A DNA stretch of 64,000 nt from Pseudobdellovibrionaceae bacterium (GTDB taxonomy: Bacteria; Bdellovibrionota; Bdellovibrionia; Bdellovibrionales; Bdellovibrionaceae). Position 1 is the stretch's first letter, and each line of letters starts with the position of its first letter. Shown one piece after another: positions 1 to 9,436 of this stretch. Both the position numbers and the translations under genes were made by a program. The notes beneath the pieces were generated by a model. It saw nothing but the letters and a program-made list of their open reading frames with translations. It did not search any database and was not told the DNA's origin. Location of the stretch: NCBI GenBank assembly GCA_016785955.1, contig JAEUWH010000011.1, positions 1-64,000 on the forward strand, in the 5' to 3' direction.

Positions 1-153
1 GGGCGGTGCCTTGAGCGGGACACATCCGGGTGTTGGGCTTAGGGGCTGACTTCTGGGGCTTAGGCTCTGGTGGGGACAGGCTCTGCTCAGGGTGAGATGA
101 CCTACTAAATATTCACATATTCACATATTCTTGAATAGCTAAACAAAATAAAA
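1..153. other. GC-rich window edge, no gene called
   Basis: The first ~105 bases are much richer in G and C than the rest of the window and carry GGGCTTAGG twice. An open frame runs off the left edge on the minus strand with Pro/Lys-rich codons, but it has no start codon, so no gene is called. At 111-126 ATTCACAT occurs twice in tandem. The stretch could be the end of a Pro-rich repeat gene or an assembly edge. Confidence 0.4.
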
Positions 154-1170
154 CTAAAAATTAATACATTGTTTTGCTGCAATGGTAACTTTGGAGCCAA
201 GTGATATTAGAGCTTGGCCTATTTTTTCACAGCGTGGATTGTTGCGCTCAAAATAAACGGCCAGTTCATATCCTGCATTTTTCAATTCCATCAACTTGTT
301 TTCCATTTCTAGATTGTAGAATCCTGACATCGTTTTCCAGTTACAGCGATTCGACGGCACCATCTCTTGATCGTTAAATGGATCTTTTAAGCTCAGCTGA
401 AGCGAACTAAAAAGTTGCACTCGGTAACTATTAGCAGCCACATACAGAGATCGCTCTTTACACTCGTTAAAAAACCCTTGCTCCATGCACTGAATATATT
501 CCAGCGAATGCAGGGGGGCCATCATAGTCGGTGAGAATGAACTCGCCGGTTCTCCATAACAAAATAAATAACGAGCCTCTTTGGACTCCAAACCAAAATA
601 GGTTTCGAAGTCATCCGTATATGGTGGATGATACCATAAACCTCCGAAAAGTTTTCCTAAATAATCTTGATTCCCCTCCATCCACAATCCCAAATTCTTT
701 TTCTGACGAGCCGTCAGTGACGACTGTGGATACATACTCTCTGTCGCTCGACTTATGTATGCTAAAATCTGTGTACGCGTGGGAGGCGTGTAGTTAACCG
801 GATCTGATTTATTTGCAATCTTACAACCTAGCTCCATCACTCGCAACAACTGAGAGGCTTTTACAGACAGTGGAACCTCTATCGGGCGCTGACTAATTTG
901 ACACGACATACATGACAGAACATCCAACGGATCTTTCGTACACTCCCCTTCTTTATATATAACCGGATAAACAGATGGTTGATCAGGATCAACCACCACA
1001 GGATCCTCAGGCTTGGGATTGCCCACATCAGTATTTGGATTTCTGGTAACTTCATTACCCGGCACCTGCGGCGTCGATTCAACAACGTCCTGCGCACTGA
1101 ATCTGAACTCATTCGTACATCCAATCAGGAACACAACAAAAGCCAGTGTGGATAAAAATATCTTTTTCAT
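154..1170 (-). CDS. Predicted lipoprotein, unknown function
   Basis: A 338-residue protein not recognised as any family. The N-terminus is a lipoprotein signal: two lysines, a hydrophobic stretch and a lipobox ending LIGC with the lipidated Cys at residue 18. Residues ~40-65 are rich in Pro, Asp and Asn, as in a flexible linker after the lipid anchor. A Cys cluster (SCMSC) near residues 87-91 and further Cys residues suggest disulfides in an exported domain. An AAGG lies just upstream of the ATG. It is transcribed away from the amidohydrolase gene, with about 150 bases between the two starts that must hold both promoters. Location in the envelope is well supported; function is unknown. Confidence 0.8.
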   Translation of the reverse strand: MKKIFLSTLAFVVFLIGCTNEFRFSAQDVVESTPQVPGNEVTRNPNTDVGNPKPEDPVVVDPDQPSVYPVIYKEGECTKDPLDVLSCMSCQISQRPIEVPLSVKASQLLRVMELGCKIANKSDPVNYTPPTRTQILAYISRATESMYPQSSLTARQKKNLGLWMEGNQDYLGKLFGGLWYHPPYTDDFETYFGLESKEARYLFCYGEPASSFSPTMMAPLHSLEYIQCMEQGFFNECKERSLYVAANSYRVQLFSSLQLSLKDPFNDQEMVPSNRCNWKTMSGFYNLEMENKLMELKNAGYELAVYFERNNPRCEKIGQALISLGSKVTIAAKQCINF

Positions 1171-1322
1171 ACCTTAATTATCGTATTTATTAAGAAAACT
1201 TGAACTAGATCACAGGCTAGAATCACAGAATTCCAACTCGACGCTGGTTTTTATTGAGTTTCTAAAGTAGGTAGTCTAGCCTTTCCCTAAAAGATACTTA
1301 TGGAGCTTGAGAGGTTAACTAT

Positions 1323-2441
1323 ATGAAAAAAAAGTTTTTCGCATGGTCATTAGGAGTACTATGTTTTACGATTGCATTAACAACACAGCTACATAGCCGC
1401 GAAGATCAATCAATTAAATCACCGCTGGAGTTTCGCAAGTCCATTTTAGATGTTCACAGTCATCTGGCCTGCTTGAACTACCCAGGTTGCTACATTCGTC
1501 CTGATTTTAGAAATGCATTTAAGTTCAAACTGTATATGAAAGCCTCAGGACTTGAGCCCGACCATTTAGATCGGGCAGATGCCGATGAGGTTATGGTGAA
1601 TTCTTATATTCAACGCCTGAACAGCTCGGAGTTATACAATGGCGCCATCATTTACGCACTCGATGGTTTTTATGACAACAATGGAATTTTAGACAGGACG
1701 AAAACAGACCTCATGGTACCAAATGGTTACATCTATCAAGTCACTCAACGAACACGAAATCTTTACTTCGGCGCCAGCGTAAATCCCAATAAAAAAGGGG
1801 CTCTCGACGAACTCAATTTAGTCTACAGCCAAGGCGCAAAACTGATCAAGTGGATCCCTTGCACCATGGGAATTCAACTTAAAAATCCACCGGCTCAGGT
1901 GGAACAATTTCTAGATCGCATGAAAGAGCTAAATCTACCTCTCGTCACCCACGTGGGTGGTGAAAATACATTCTCATGGTCGGATGAGCCACTTTGTGAT
2001 CCTCGAAACATCGAGACCGTTCTGAAAAAAGGCATCACCGTTATCGCCGCTCACGCTGCGATTTCAGGGAAATTTGATGATAAACCGGGCTACACCTATA
2101 TATTGGAGCTAATGCAAAAATATCCTAACCTCTATGTCGACAATTCCGCCGGTTTATTTGTTAATCGACTTGGCTTCTACAAAGACATCTTCCTTACAAA
2201 TTTTCATGGCCGAACACTGCAAGGAACAGATTACCCACTAAGCTATGTCAGCTTTGTGGGTTTTCAAGCGTTACAACTTGCCCAATTCAAAACGGAAATG
2301 AAACCCTACTGGTACAGCTACGCAAAAAGAACAAAAAACATTCACGATTTAGAGGCCGCAATAAAAATCGGATTGGGTACAACACTGGAAGAAATAAAAA
2401 TGGCATACCAAATCTTCAACATTCCTTATAAAAGCCATTAA
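1323..2441 (+). CDS. Secreted amidohydrolase family protein
   Basis: A 372-residue TIM-barrel metal-dependent hydrolase of the amidohydrolase-2 type. Residues 1-25 form a Sec signal peptide (KKK, hydrophobic core, then LHS), so it should act in the periplasm or outside. Visible metal-site motifs are DVHSH (His45, His47) after the first strand, a Lys at ~175 (LIKW), THVGGE near 210, AAHAA near 242 and GTDYP near 301, where the Asp is the expected catalytic or metal residue. The order matches the family. The substrate cannot be read from sequence; relatives act on C-N, C-O or C-C bonds of cyclic compounds. It stands alone, diverging from the lipoprotein gene and followed by a repeat-bearing spacer. 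Confidence 0.82.
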   Translation: MKKKFFAWSLGVLCFTIALTTQLHSREDQSIKSPLEFRKSILDVHSHLACLNYPGCYIRPDFRNAFKFKLYMKASGLEPDHLDRADADEVMVNSYIQRLNSSELYNGAIIYALDGFYDNNGILDRTKTDLMVPNGYIYQVTQRTRNLYFGASVNPNKKGALDELNLVYSQGAKLIKWIPCTMGIQLKNPPAQVEQFLDRMKELNLPLVTHVGGENTFSWSDEPLCDPRNIETVLKKGITVIAAHAAISGKFDDKPGYTYILELMQKYPNLYVDNSAGLFVNRLGFYKDIFLTNFHGRTLQGTDYPLSYVSFVGFQALQLAQFKTEMKPYWYSYAKRTKNIHDLEAAIKIGLGTTLEEIKMAYQIFNIPYKSH

Positions 2442-2499
2442 TACTTGAAAAATCAACCGCCAGTTGTGTTTAGAAAACTTTAAAAAAAGCGCCCTAAAC

Positions 2500-2534
2500 A
2501 CCAACCTCTAAACTGTCATTACCAACCTCTAAAC
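2500..2534 (+). repeat. 14-bp direct repeat in spacer before gspL
   Basis: ACCAACCTCTAAAC occurs at 2500-2513 and again at 2521-2534, 21 bases apart, about two helical turns. The second copy is preceded by TGTCATT, giving TGTCATTACCAACC at 2514-2527. The same 14-mer recurs in other spacers of this window. CTAAACAC and its complement also flank the site. It may be a protein-binding site. Confidence 0.6.
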
Positions 2535-2644
2535 ACATAAAAGACCCGCCATCCACCCCAAAGTGCCGTTTTGGACCCGACCCTTTGTCTAGTCACAATT
2601 AAATAGTCATTAACGACGATCACTTATGGCTTTACACTTAAGTG

Positions 2645-4321
2645 ATGAAGTCGGTCGGGATAGATATTGGATCCTATTGTATTAAGGTCATGGAGATTAA
2701 TTCTTCATCTAAGGGATTCCAGCTCGTTCATTTCTACACGCACCCTCTGACGATAAAACCCAACACAGATACACATTTTGAAGTCATCGAATTCTTAAGA
2801 AACTTAGTTGCAAAATACGATGCCACTCAAACAAAATTTGTCGTAGGAATTCGCCAAGATAAAGTTGCCGTTCGCCAAAAAACATTTCCTTTTGTAGACC
2901 GCAATAAAATTGCCAAAACACTGCCTCTAGAGCTAGAGGACGAAATCCCATTCTCCCTAGACAACGCTGTTTTTGATTTCAAAATGCAAAACATTACACC
3001 GCCAACATCCGAAATTTTGGCGTTTGCGGTGAAAAAAGAAGAAGTCGCGCGTATTGTTCAAGTAATGAAAGAATGCAGTGTCCAAGCAGACATAGTGTCT
3101 AACGAAGGCAGTGCGTTTGCGAATCTTGTTGAAAAGTGGAACGAGCCTGTCGGGACACGTATCACAACCACCAACAATGTAGTTTTAGACGAAATCACCC
3201 AAATCGTTTCCAAAAAAGTGTCGCTCATGCTGAATATGGGTCACTCGCACACCCTAGTTTCTGTTTTTGATGCCGGCAAACTGATCGCCGTACGCACGAT
3301 ACTGTGGGGTGGAAAATACATCGGCGAAGCGATCGCCAAGAAATACAATCTACCGCTTTCCGAAGCACACAAGGAACTGGAAACAAAAGGGTTCATCTTA
3401 ACCAAGAAAGAAGAGCTTTCTACTGAAGCAAAGGCATTTTCTGAGCTTATTGCTCGGAGTGTGCGCGACTTTATCCGCGACCTACAAATTTCCATTTTGG
3501 AAATCAAAGCCGAACTCAATTGCGAGGTCAGCAAAATCGAAATTACGGGTGGGATGAGTCTAGTTCAAGGACTTGGGCCATACTTGACTCAGCATCTAGA
3601 AGTTCCGTGCAATCGCATGAGTATTTTGGATTCATACAGCCAAGTTTACTTTGAAAAAAGTGACCTAAATGACGTCAGCGCTCCGATATCCTTGGGGCTG
3701 GCCATCGAAGGGCTAAAAAAACCACGCAATCCTGCGATTAATTTTCTTAAAAATGAATTTGCAATCAAAGACAACCGTCTACATGATTTTTGGGGTCGCT
3801 GGGCCACCACACTACAAATTGTGTTTACCGTTTTTGTCATTTTGTATGTATGGTCTATGTTACGTGCCGACTTCACCAACGCCTTGGCCAGCGAGGTTCA
3901 TACCAACCTAGGCAAAACTGCCGAAGCGGCTTTAGGCATCGCTCGCAAGAAAGCAACTCCGGCGGCCATCACCAAAGCTCTCAAAGATAACAAAACTGTC
4001 GTATCAGATTTCAAGAGTGCGGAAGTATACTACCAAATGAATTCCGCCGTCGAGTGGTTAAAAAAAGTCTCCGACACTCTTCCCTCTAAAACGGGAGCAA
4101 CGATAGATATCGTTCGTTTTCAAGTCCAAGATCAAGTCATGCTTGTCGAAGGCTATGTACAAAATAATCGCGAGCGCGAACAAGTATTTGAGTCTCTTAA
4201 AATGCTGGCAATGCATGAAACCGTGACTCGTAACTCTTCAAACTTACCCCCCTTCGGAGCCAAAATTCCATTTTCATTTTCATTGAACGTAGATCGCGGC
4301 ATCAAGAAAGTAGGCCGCTAA
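2645..4321 (+). CDS. gspL: T2SS inner-membrane protein GspL (PilM-like N-terminus)
   Basis: An actin-like cytoplasmic domain fused to a membrane-anchored periplasmic domain, the layout of GspL (or of PilM joined to PilN). The N-terminus starts VGIDIGSYCIKV, the phosphate-1 loop of the PilM/FtsA fold. Further actin-like motifs follow: LMLNMGHSHT near 198 and ITGGMS near 302. One transmembrane helix lies at ~388-408, followed by a ~150-residue periplasmic part. GspL links the GspE ATPase to the pseudopilus platform. An in-frame GTG lies one codon upstream, but the ATG at 2645 is chosen. Its stop overlaps the ATG of the next gene (TAATG), so L and M are translationally coupled. In most T2SS operons gspL follows gspK; here it comes first. 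Confidence 0.8.
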   Translation: MKSVGIDIGSYCIKVMEINSSSKGFQLVHFYTHPLTIKPNTDTHFEVIEFLRNLVAKYDATQTKFVVGIRQDKVAVRQKTFPFVDRNKIAKTLPLELEDEIPFSLDNAVFDFKMQNITPPTSEILAFAVKKEEVARIVQVMKECSVQADIVSNEGSAFANLVEKWNEPVGTRITTTNNVVLDEITQIVSKKVSLMLNMGHSHTLVSVFDAGKLIAVRTILWGGKYIGEAIAKKYNLPLSEAHKELETKGFILTKKEELSTEAKAFSELIARSVRDFIRDLQISILEIKAELNCEVSKIEITGGMSLVQGLGPYLTQHLEVPCNRMSILDSYSQVYFEKSDLNDVSAPISLGLAIEGLKKPRNPAINFLKNEFAIKDNRLHDFWGRWATTLQIVFTVFVILYVWSMLRADFTNALASEVHTNLGKTAEAALGIARKKATPAAITKALKDNKTVVSDFKSAEVYYQMNSAVEWLKKVSDTLPSKTGATIDIVRFQVQDQVMLVEGYVQNNREREQVFESLKMLAMHETVTRNSSNLPPFGAKIPFSFSLNVDRGIKKVGR

Positions 4322-5019
4322 TGGCATTTGAGAATCTCAGAGAAAATTTAAAAACTCAGTTTGATCAACTGGGCGAGAGAATAACAAACTCAAGCGTGTA
4401 TCAATTGCTGAATGAACGATATGAAAATCTAAGCTCCGCACGACAGCGTCTTGTGAAAATTGTCACAAGTGTACTTGCCCTTAGTGCATTCATATACATA
4501 CCGATGGGTTCGTTCTTGACCTCTTTTGAAAATGAAACAGCCTTCGAAAAGAAACGTAAATTTATCAAAGACATTATCCGCTCGGAGCGTGAAGTCAGTG
4601 CCTTACCAGACATTCCTCGACCTCTTCCCGCGGAAGCTATTCGCTCGACGATTGAATCTAAACTTAAAGATTTAAACTTTATTCCTGAGCAAATCAAACA
4701 CGTCGCCGTCAACTATTCAATCAACTCGCCATTGATTCCACAAAATAAAATTCAATATGGCATTGACGTTTCCGTTCATAAAATTAATGTGAAGCAATTG
4801 ACTAACTTGGGTTCCAGCCTGCAGCTGATTCACTCGTCCGTAAAAGTTAAAGACATGACGATTACATTAAACCGCGAAGACGCACGTTATTTGAACGCCG
4901 ACTTTAAATTGGTGGCATTAAATATTCCCGAGTACACGCCTCCCCTTCCTCCGCCACCAGAACCAAAGAAAAAAGGCAGCACGAAGAAGAACACTAAATC
5001 TGAAGATGGAGAAGGGTAA
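4321..5019 (+). CDS. gspM: T2SS protein GspM-like
   Basis: A 232-residue single-pass membrane protein. A charged cytoplasmic N-terminus (~1-42) is followed by a transmembrane segment at ~45-65 (VTSVLALSAFIYIP), a periplasmic region with a coiled-coil-like start and a small alpha/beta domain. It ends in a Pro-rich then Lys-rich tail (PPLPPPPEPKKKG). Size, topology and position between GspL and GspN identify it as the GspM/PilO-like partner of GspL; sequence similarity alone would be weak, as GspM is poorly conserved. It should help dock the pseudopilus machine in the inner membrane. Only a few bases separate it from gspN. Confidence 0.68.
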   Translation: MAFENLRENLKTQFDQLGERITNSSVYQLLNERYENLSSARQRLVKIVTSVLALSAFIYIPMGSFLTSFENETAFEKKRKFIKDIIRSEREVSALPDIPRPLPAEAIRSTIESKLKDLNFIPEQIKHVAVNYSINSPLIPQNKIQYGIDVSVHKINVKQLTNLGSSLQLIHSSVKVKDMTITLNREDARYLNADFKLVALNIPEYTPPLPPPPEPKKKGSTKKNTKSEDGEG

Positions 5020-5024
5020 TACTT

Positions 5025-6098
5025 ATGTCGCAAGCCTTCTCGATGATTCTCGACTATATCTACGGTGAATATGCGATTTATAAATTCATTGCGACCATTA
5101 TCGTAATCGCCGTCCTGCTATTCTATTTCCGTCGCCACGTTTTTAAAATCATGTCGGCAGTTTCTCTGTCCATCCTTCTGTTTATTTTATTATTTCCCAA
5201 AAATGAACTCAGTGATTTTATTTCCAGAACTGTGTATCAGCAGACCGGCAACCAGCATAAGCTGGACTTTGATGATATGTCTTTCTCGTGGGCGGGAGGC
5301 TTGGCTATTCAGCTGGATCGAGTGTACTTTCAAGCGCGGGGCTTTCCCCCTTTAACATTGAAAGAACTTATTGCTAGCCCCGACATCATGTCCGCCATAA
5401 ACCATAAACCTTATGGCCGAGTTAAAGTCACCGGTCTATTTAACGGCAACGCCGAGATTTCGGTTGGCAAATACCGCCCCGACGGCGATTCCGATGGCAA
5501 AGAAGATCAAAGCTTGATTTCACTCTCGGCAAACCGCTTGGATATTTCGAATCTTAAATCTTTTTTAAATTTGCCATTTGATCTGAATGGCAATGCCGAA
5601 CTGAGTGCAAAAATTATTTCTGACTTTAACAATACACCGCCACCCACAGGTGGCTCCGGACTGCCGCTCCAAATTGTTGGCGTTCCCGAAATGTCACTGA
5701 CGATTAAAAATTTTGATATGCCACCATTTATGCTGGAGCGAGGCCTGCCAATGCCGGTCAATGTTCCAGGTCTTAAATTTTCTGAGATCGTTTTCAAAGG
5801 TCGACTCTATGGCAATACATTCCAGATCGAAGAACTTCAGCTGGGCAAGCCCGGCGACGAGTTAGCAGGTAGAATTAAAGGAAATATCTCTCTGACAAAA
5901 ACACCAATCCCTCAAATCGAGAAATATGACATCACAACAGATTTACAGTTTCGCCAAAGTTTTCATGATAAAATCAGTTTATATTTGTCCATGTTTTCAG
6001 CAAATCTGATAAAACCACTCGCCAGTGGTGGGTATGAATTGAAAGCCAAAATTTCAGGCACCCCCTATGGTTTGCCGCAATTTAACCCAGCGCGATAA
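5025..6098 (+). CDS. gspN: T2SS protein GspN (delta/Leptospira type)
   Basis: A 357-residue protein with two hydrophobic segments near the N-terminus (~18-35 and ~42-60) and a long beta-rich periplasmic region. The pattern fits the GspN form of Leptospira and deltaproteobacteria-like lineages rather than the short enterobacterial GspN. Recognisable features are the LDFDDMSFSW stretch after the second helix and the LKLSEIV/GRL-type strands near 245-262, which recall AsmA-like repeats. It is the last gene of the L-M-N trio, six bases after gspM. The role of GspN is not well defined; it is dispensable in several T2SS. Confidence 0.72.
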   Translation: MSQAFSMILDYIYGEYAIYKFIATIIVIAVLLFYFRRHVFKIMSAVSLSILLFILLFPKNELSDFISRTVYQQTGNQHKLDFDDMSFSWAGGLAIQLDRVYFQARGFPPLTLKELIASPDIMSAINHKPYGRVKVTGLFNGNAEISVGKYRPDGDSDGKEDQSLISLSANRLDISNLKSFLNLPFDLNGNAELSAKIISDFNNTPPPTGGSGLPLQIVGVPEMSLTIKNFDMPPFMLERGLPMPVNVPGLKFSEIVFKGRLYGNTFQIEELQLGKPGDELAGRIKGNISLTKTPIPQIEKYDITTDLQFRQSFHDKISLYLSMFSANLIKPLASGGYELKAKISGTPYGLPQFNPAR

Positions 6099-6304
6099 TC
6101 CGAAGTTCAACCGCCTTATTCATTGAATCCAAATAATTTTATGTTCTACTCTGTTTTGCTCTTGCAACTCGGTCTGCCATTCATTAGACCTTTTCTAATT
6201 CGTAGTAATACGAGTCGCGTAAGGGTTCGTTCCTAGAAACATATGTTTAAGACTATTTAACAAATAGTGCTCTTAATATAAGCTGATTTTTTAAAGGAGA
6301 TATC

Positions 6305-6757
6305 ATGGCTGGAATCAATAAAGTTATCATCGTTGGACGTTTAGGAAACAATCCTGAATTAAAAACTCTGTCTCCCGGAAACATGGTTGCTACCTTCAGT
6401 GTGGCCACTAGTGAATCTTGGGTTAAAGATGGTCAAAAACAAGAAAAAACGGAATGGCACCGAATTGTTGTATGGGGCAAACAAGCGGAAAACTGCTCTA
6501 AATATCTAGCGAAAGGTCGCCAAGTGTATATCGAAGGTCGCCTGCAAACTCGCCAGTGGGAAGATCAACAAGGTCAAAAGAAATACTCCACTGAAATCGT
6601 AGCCAACACCGTACAATTCCTGGGCGGTCAGAACGAATCCACATCTCATAATTACAGCAACAATAACAACAACAACACGTCTCACAGTGATGATTTTGCC
6701 TCTCAAGATTTTGGTCCTGAACCTAAATTTGACACAAGCGAAGAAATTCCGTTTTAA
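6305..6757 (+). CDS. ssb: Single-stranded DNA-binding protein
   Basis: A 150-residue SSB. The OB-fold starts [16 protein letters not shown] and includes the DNA-contacting aromatics (Trp in [19 protein letters not shown]) and [10 protein letters not shown] flexible Asn/Ser-rich linker (~115-135) leads to the acidic tip EEIPF that recruits replication and repair proteins. It binds single-stranded DNA as a tetramer. A strong ribosome site (AAAGGAGATATC) precedes the ATG and a clear terminator follows. It separates gspN from the downstream secretion genes and has its own signals, so it is probably an independent unit. Confidence 0.97.
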   Translation: MAGINKVIIVGRLGNNPELKTLSPGNMVATFSVATSESWVKDGQKQEKTEWHRIVVWGKQAENCSKYLAKGRQVYIEGRLQTRQWEDQQGQKKYSTEIVANTVQFLGGQNESTSHNYSNNNNNNTSHSDDFASQDFGPEPKFDTSEEIPF

Positions 6758-6810
6758 TTTTCTCGCGACCTAACAAAAGGCGCTGAACAAAATGATATTT
6801 CGTTAGGCAT

Positions 6811-6841
6811 AAAAAGGGCTTTGATTAAGCCCTTTTTTTTT
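6811..6841 (+). terminator. Rho-independent terminator after ssb
   Basis: AAAAAGGGCTT pairs with AAGCCCTTTTT across a 5-base loop (TGATT), followed by a T run. It ends the ssb transcript. Confidence 0.9.
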
Positions 6842-6857
6842 AGCTATACTGAAGACG

Positions 6858-7181
6858 ATGACGTATCTGATTTTTCTTTTTTTGTTGATCTCCTCTGTTG
6901 GCTGTTCGGTTTACCGCTCGGAAGGACGACGACAGTTTGAAAATGATGTTCCAACGCGCGTCCCTATTTCCGTTTTTTTTCACTGTCCCAATCTGAGCTC
7001 GCCCTCTGAACCAGCCCGCATTGTTTCTTGGGAAATGCTTAAAATCACTCCCGGACTGACTGTTTACGAATCCATCCACAATCAGACTGTCGTACTTTTG
7101 GCTAGCAGTAACGAACCACACACCTATTGCTTTTCGGAAGGTCTAGATTTAGCGGAATATCTGAAAAATCGCCCTTTTTAA
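6858..7181 (+). CDS. Small predicted lipoprotein in the T2SS locus
   Basis: A 107-residue protein with a short hydrophobic signal and lipobox SSVGC (lipidated Cys16), then a small domain of about 90 residues with two more Cys. No family is recognised. It starts right after the ssb terminator and lies between the two halves of the type II secretion locus. Small lipoproteins in such loci can be pilotins that help the GspD secretin reach the outer membrane. That is only a positional guess here, since gspD is not in the window. Confidence 0.65.
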   Translation: MTYLIFLFLLISSVGCSVYRSEGRRQFENDVPTRVPISVFFHCPNLSSPSEPARIVSWEMLKITPGLTVYESIHNQTVVLLASSNEPHTYCFSEGLDLAEYLKNRPF

Positions 7182-7238
7182 GTGTCTCATTTAAATACCT
7201 GGCCTTGAGAAAATTCACCAATAAACGATACTGTAACT

Positions 7239-8123
7239 ATGCGTGCAAAGTTACTTATCACACTGTTAGCAAGTCTTTTGGTTTCCATATCAAGTCAGGC
7301 TTATGTCCTTCAAAAGAAAAATGCCAACGCAGTTCTGTTTCAATTAGACGGCAATCCGGTCGCCAAGGGACAAGAGTTTTTTATCGTCGATCAAAACAAC
7401 AAAGCGAAAGTTCAAGTCCGGGTGGAACTGTTTAATTCTAAGCAGGCAAAAGCAACCGTGATCAAAGGAAATCTGAACACCGTACAAATCGGATGGACCC
7501 TGCGTCCTGTTTCACGCCGAGGGACCGCGAACGTTCCTGATGCTGCCGAAGTCACAACGCAAGTGAATCGCAGTGCGCTGTCTAAGCATAAATGGGGCGC
7601 TATCGGTTCCTACATGATGAGTTCAATGAATGCGAAATTTTCGTTCAATGGGGTCAATCAAACAGCGGCCATGTCGGGCTCATCCATTGGTGCTTTAGGC
7701 TATTATGATTATGCCATGAACAAGAATCTAGAAATTCGCGGTATGGCCGGCTTAGAGACATTCGATGCGAAACAGGCCAAAGAAACCGCGGTTTGCGACA
7801 AAGGCCTATCGAAAGAATGTAATGTAAAGATCAACTATCTTTCAATGTATGCCTTAGGTAAATACAATCTGACGAAAACAAAAAATAAATTTTGGATTGG
7901 TGGCGGCTTAGGTTACTTGTTAGCGATAGGTAAATCATCTACGGTACTGGACACCAGCTTGATTACCTCTAACCAAGTACTCACCATTGGCGTTGGTATG
8001 GATCTTGGTATAGGCAACAAAAACACTATGCCACTGGCCCTGGACTACTCGCTGTTCCCCTCGTCACCCACCGTCAGCGCTAGTATCATAAGCTTAAAAG
8101 TTGGATTTGGTTTCGGCCAGTAA
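7239..8123 (+). CDS. Predicted outer-membrane beta-barrel protein
   Basis: A 294-residue exported protein with a signal peptide (residues ~1-21, ending SSQA). The first ~100 mature residues form a beta-rich segment without barrel character. From ~115 on, alternating hydrophobic strands rich in Gly and aromatics (GAIGSYMMSS, ALGYYDYA, FWIGGGLGYLL) and the C-terminal LKVGFGFG resemble an eight-strand OmpA/OmpW-like barrel. It lies 50 bases upstream of gspF and could be co-transcribed with it. No link to secretion can be shown from sequence alone. Confidence 0.65.
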   Translation: MRAKLLITLLASLLVSISSQAYVLQKKNANAVLFQLDGNPVAKGQEFFIVDQNNKAKVQVRVELFNSKQAKATVIKGNLNTVQIGWTLRPVSRRGTANVPDAAEVTTQVNRSALSKHKWGAIGSYMMSSMNAKFSFNGVNQTAAMSGSSIGALGYYDYAMNKNLEIRGMAGLETFDAKQAKETAVCDKGLSKECNVKINYLSMYALGKYNLTKTKNKFWIGGGLGYLLAIGKSSTVLDTSLITSNQVLTIGVGMDLGIGNKNTMPLALDYSLFPSSPTVSASIISLKVGFGFGQ

Positions 8124-8173
8124 TCCCCTGTTCCCGTCTTTACTTCGAAAAATCTCCAGCGTAGTATATCTAA

Positions 8174-9394
8174 ATGCCACTTTTTGAATACAAAGGAATC
8201 ACCCAAGCCGGGAAAAATAAATCTGGAGTCGTTGATTCTGAAAATATTAAAGCCGCTCGTGTGAAACTTAAAAAAGACGGCATCTTTGTTACCGATATTC
8301 GCAATAAAGTGAAAGCTGCGGCCGCCAAAAAAGGCGGCTCGGGATTATTCCCCGCTTCGGTTCCAATCAAAGACCTAGCTTTGATGACTCGGCAATTGGC
8401 CGTTTTAATCAAGTCTCAAATTCCCTTGGTGGATGCTCTGGCCGCTGTCAGTGAACAAGTGGAAAATCCAATCCTAGCAACGGCGCTGGCAGACTCGAAA
8501 AATATGGTGAACGAAGGAAGTCCTTTTTTCAAATCACTGGCGAAATACCCCAACATCTTTGACAACATTTATGTTTCAATGTGTGAAGCTGGCGAGATGT
8601 CCGGCAGTTTAGATGTTATCTTGCTCCGTTTGGCTGATTTCACCGAGTCCGCGGCGCGTTTGCGCCAAAAGGTTTCAAGTGCGTTGACCTACCCGATTAT
8701 TATGTTAGTGGTGGTTTTTATTATCGTCATGGGTTTGTTCACATTTGTGATTCCTAAAATGATGACCATTTTTGAATCTGCGCCCGAGCTGCAATTGCCC
8801 TGGTACACAATGGTCATTGTGCATATCTCGACGTTCATGACCAACTTCTGGCACGTGATCATAATTTTAATACTGGGTTTGTACATTGGTTTTATGACGT
8901 GGAAAAAATCAGCGGAGGGCAAACCTCGCTGGGATGCGATCTCTTTGAAAGTCCCGGTATTTGGTCCCGTCATTCGCATGGTTGCGGTGGCGCGCTTTAC
9001 GCGAACCCTGGCCACGTTGCTTACGGGCGGGGTTCCCATGCTGAACGCGTTGGATATCGTACGTAACGTGGTCAACAATGCCGTCATTGCCAGTGCCGTC
9101 GACGAAGCCCGTGGAAATATCTCGGAAGGGGAAAGTATCGCGGGACCATTGGCGCGGTCGGGACAGTTTCCACCGATTGTTATTCACATGGTTAAAATTG
9201 GCGAAAAAACGGGAGAGCTAGAGAATATGCTGACGCAAGTCTCGGACGCTTATGATTTTTCAGTACAAAATAAAATCGACGGCATGACTTCATTGATTAC
9301 ACCAGTCATCACCGTCATTATGGGCGTGGTCGTCATGATCATCGTATTATCTATCGTCATCCCAATGTTTGAGATGACAAATTTAGGTAATTAG
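8174..9394 (+). CDS. gspF: T2SS inner-membrane platform protein GspF
   Basis: A 406-residue polytopic protein of the GspF/PilC family. It has the family start (MPLFEYKGITQAGK), two tandem T2SSF domains (~70-195 and ~275-400) and three transmembrane regions: ~172-195, ~222-242 and ~375-400. Motifs MTRQLAVLIKSQIPLVDAL and ARFTRTLATLLTGGVPML are the repeated core helices. It forms the platform on which the GspE ATPase acts. It heads the F-G-H-I-J-K run, with no GspE next to it. It is a paralogue of PilC at 20068-21285; the GspG-type neighbours assign this copy to T2SS. Confidence 0.92.
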   Translation: MPLFEYKGITQAGKNKSGVVDSENIKAARVKLKKDGIFVTDIRNKVKAAAAKKGGSGLFPASVPIKDLALMTRQLAVLIKSQIPLVDALAAVSEQVENPILATALADSKNMVNEGSPFFKSLAKYPNIFDNIYVSMCEAGEMSGSLDVILLRLADFTESAARLRQKVSSALTYPIIMLVVVFIIVMGLFTFVIPKMMTIFESAPELQLPWYTMVIVHISTFMTNFWHVIIILILGLYIGFMTWKKSAEGKPRWDAISLKVPVFGPVIRMVAVARFTRTLATLLTGGVPMLNALDIVRNVVNNAVIASAVDEARGNISEGESIAGPLARSGQFPPIVIHMVKIGEKTGELENMLTQVSDAYDFSVQNKIDGMTSLITPVITVIMGVVVMIIVLSIVIPMFEMTNLGN

Positions 9395-9436
9395 ACGTAT
9401 ACTTTTTTAATCCATCTCAGGAAAGGATTGATTGTT

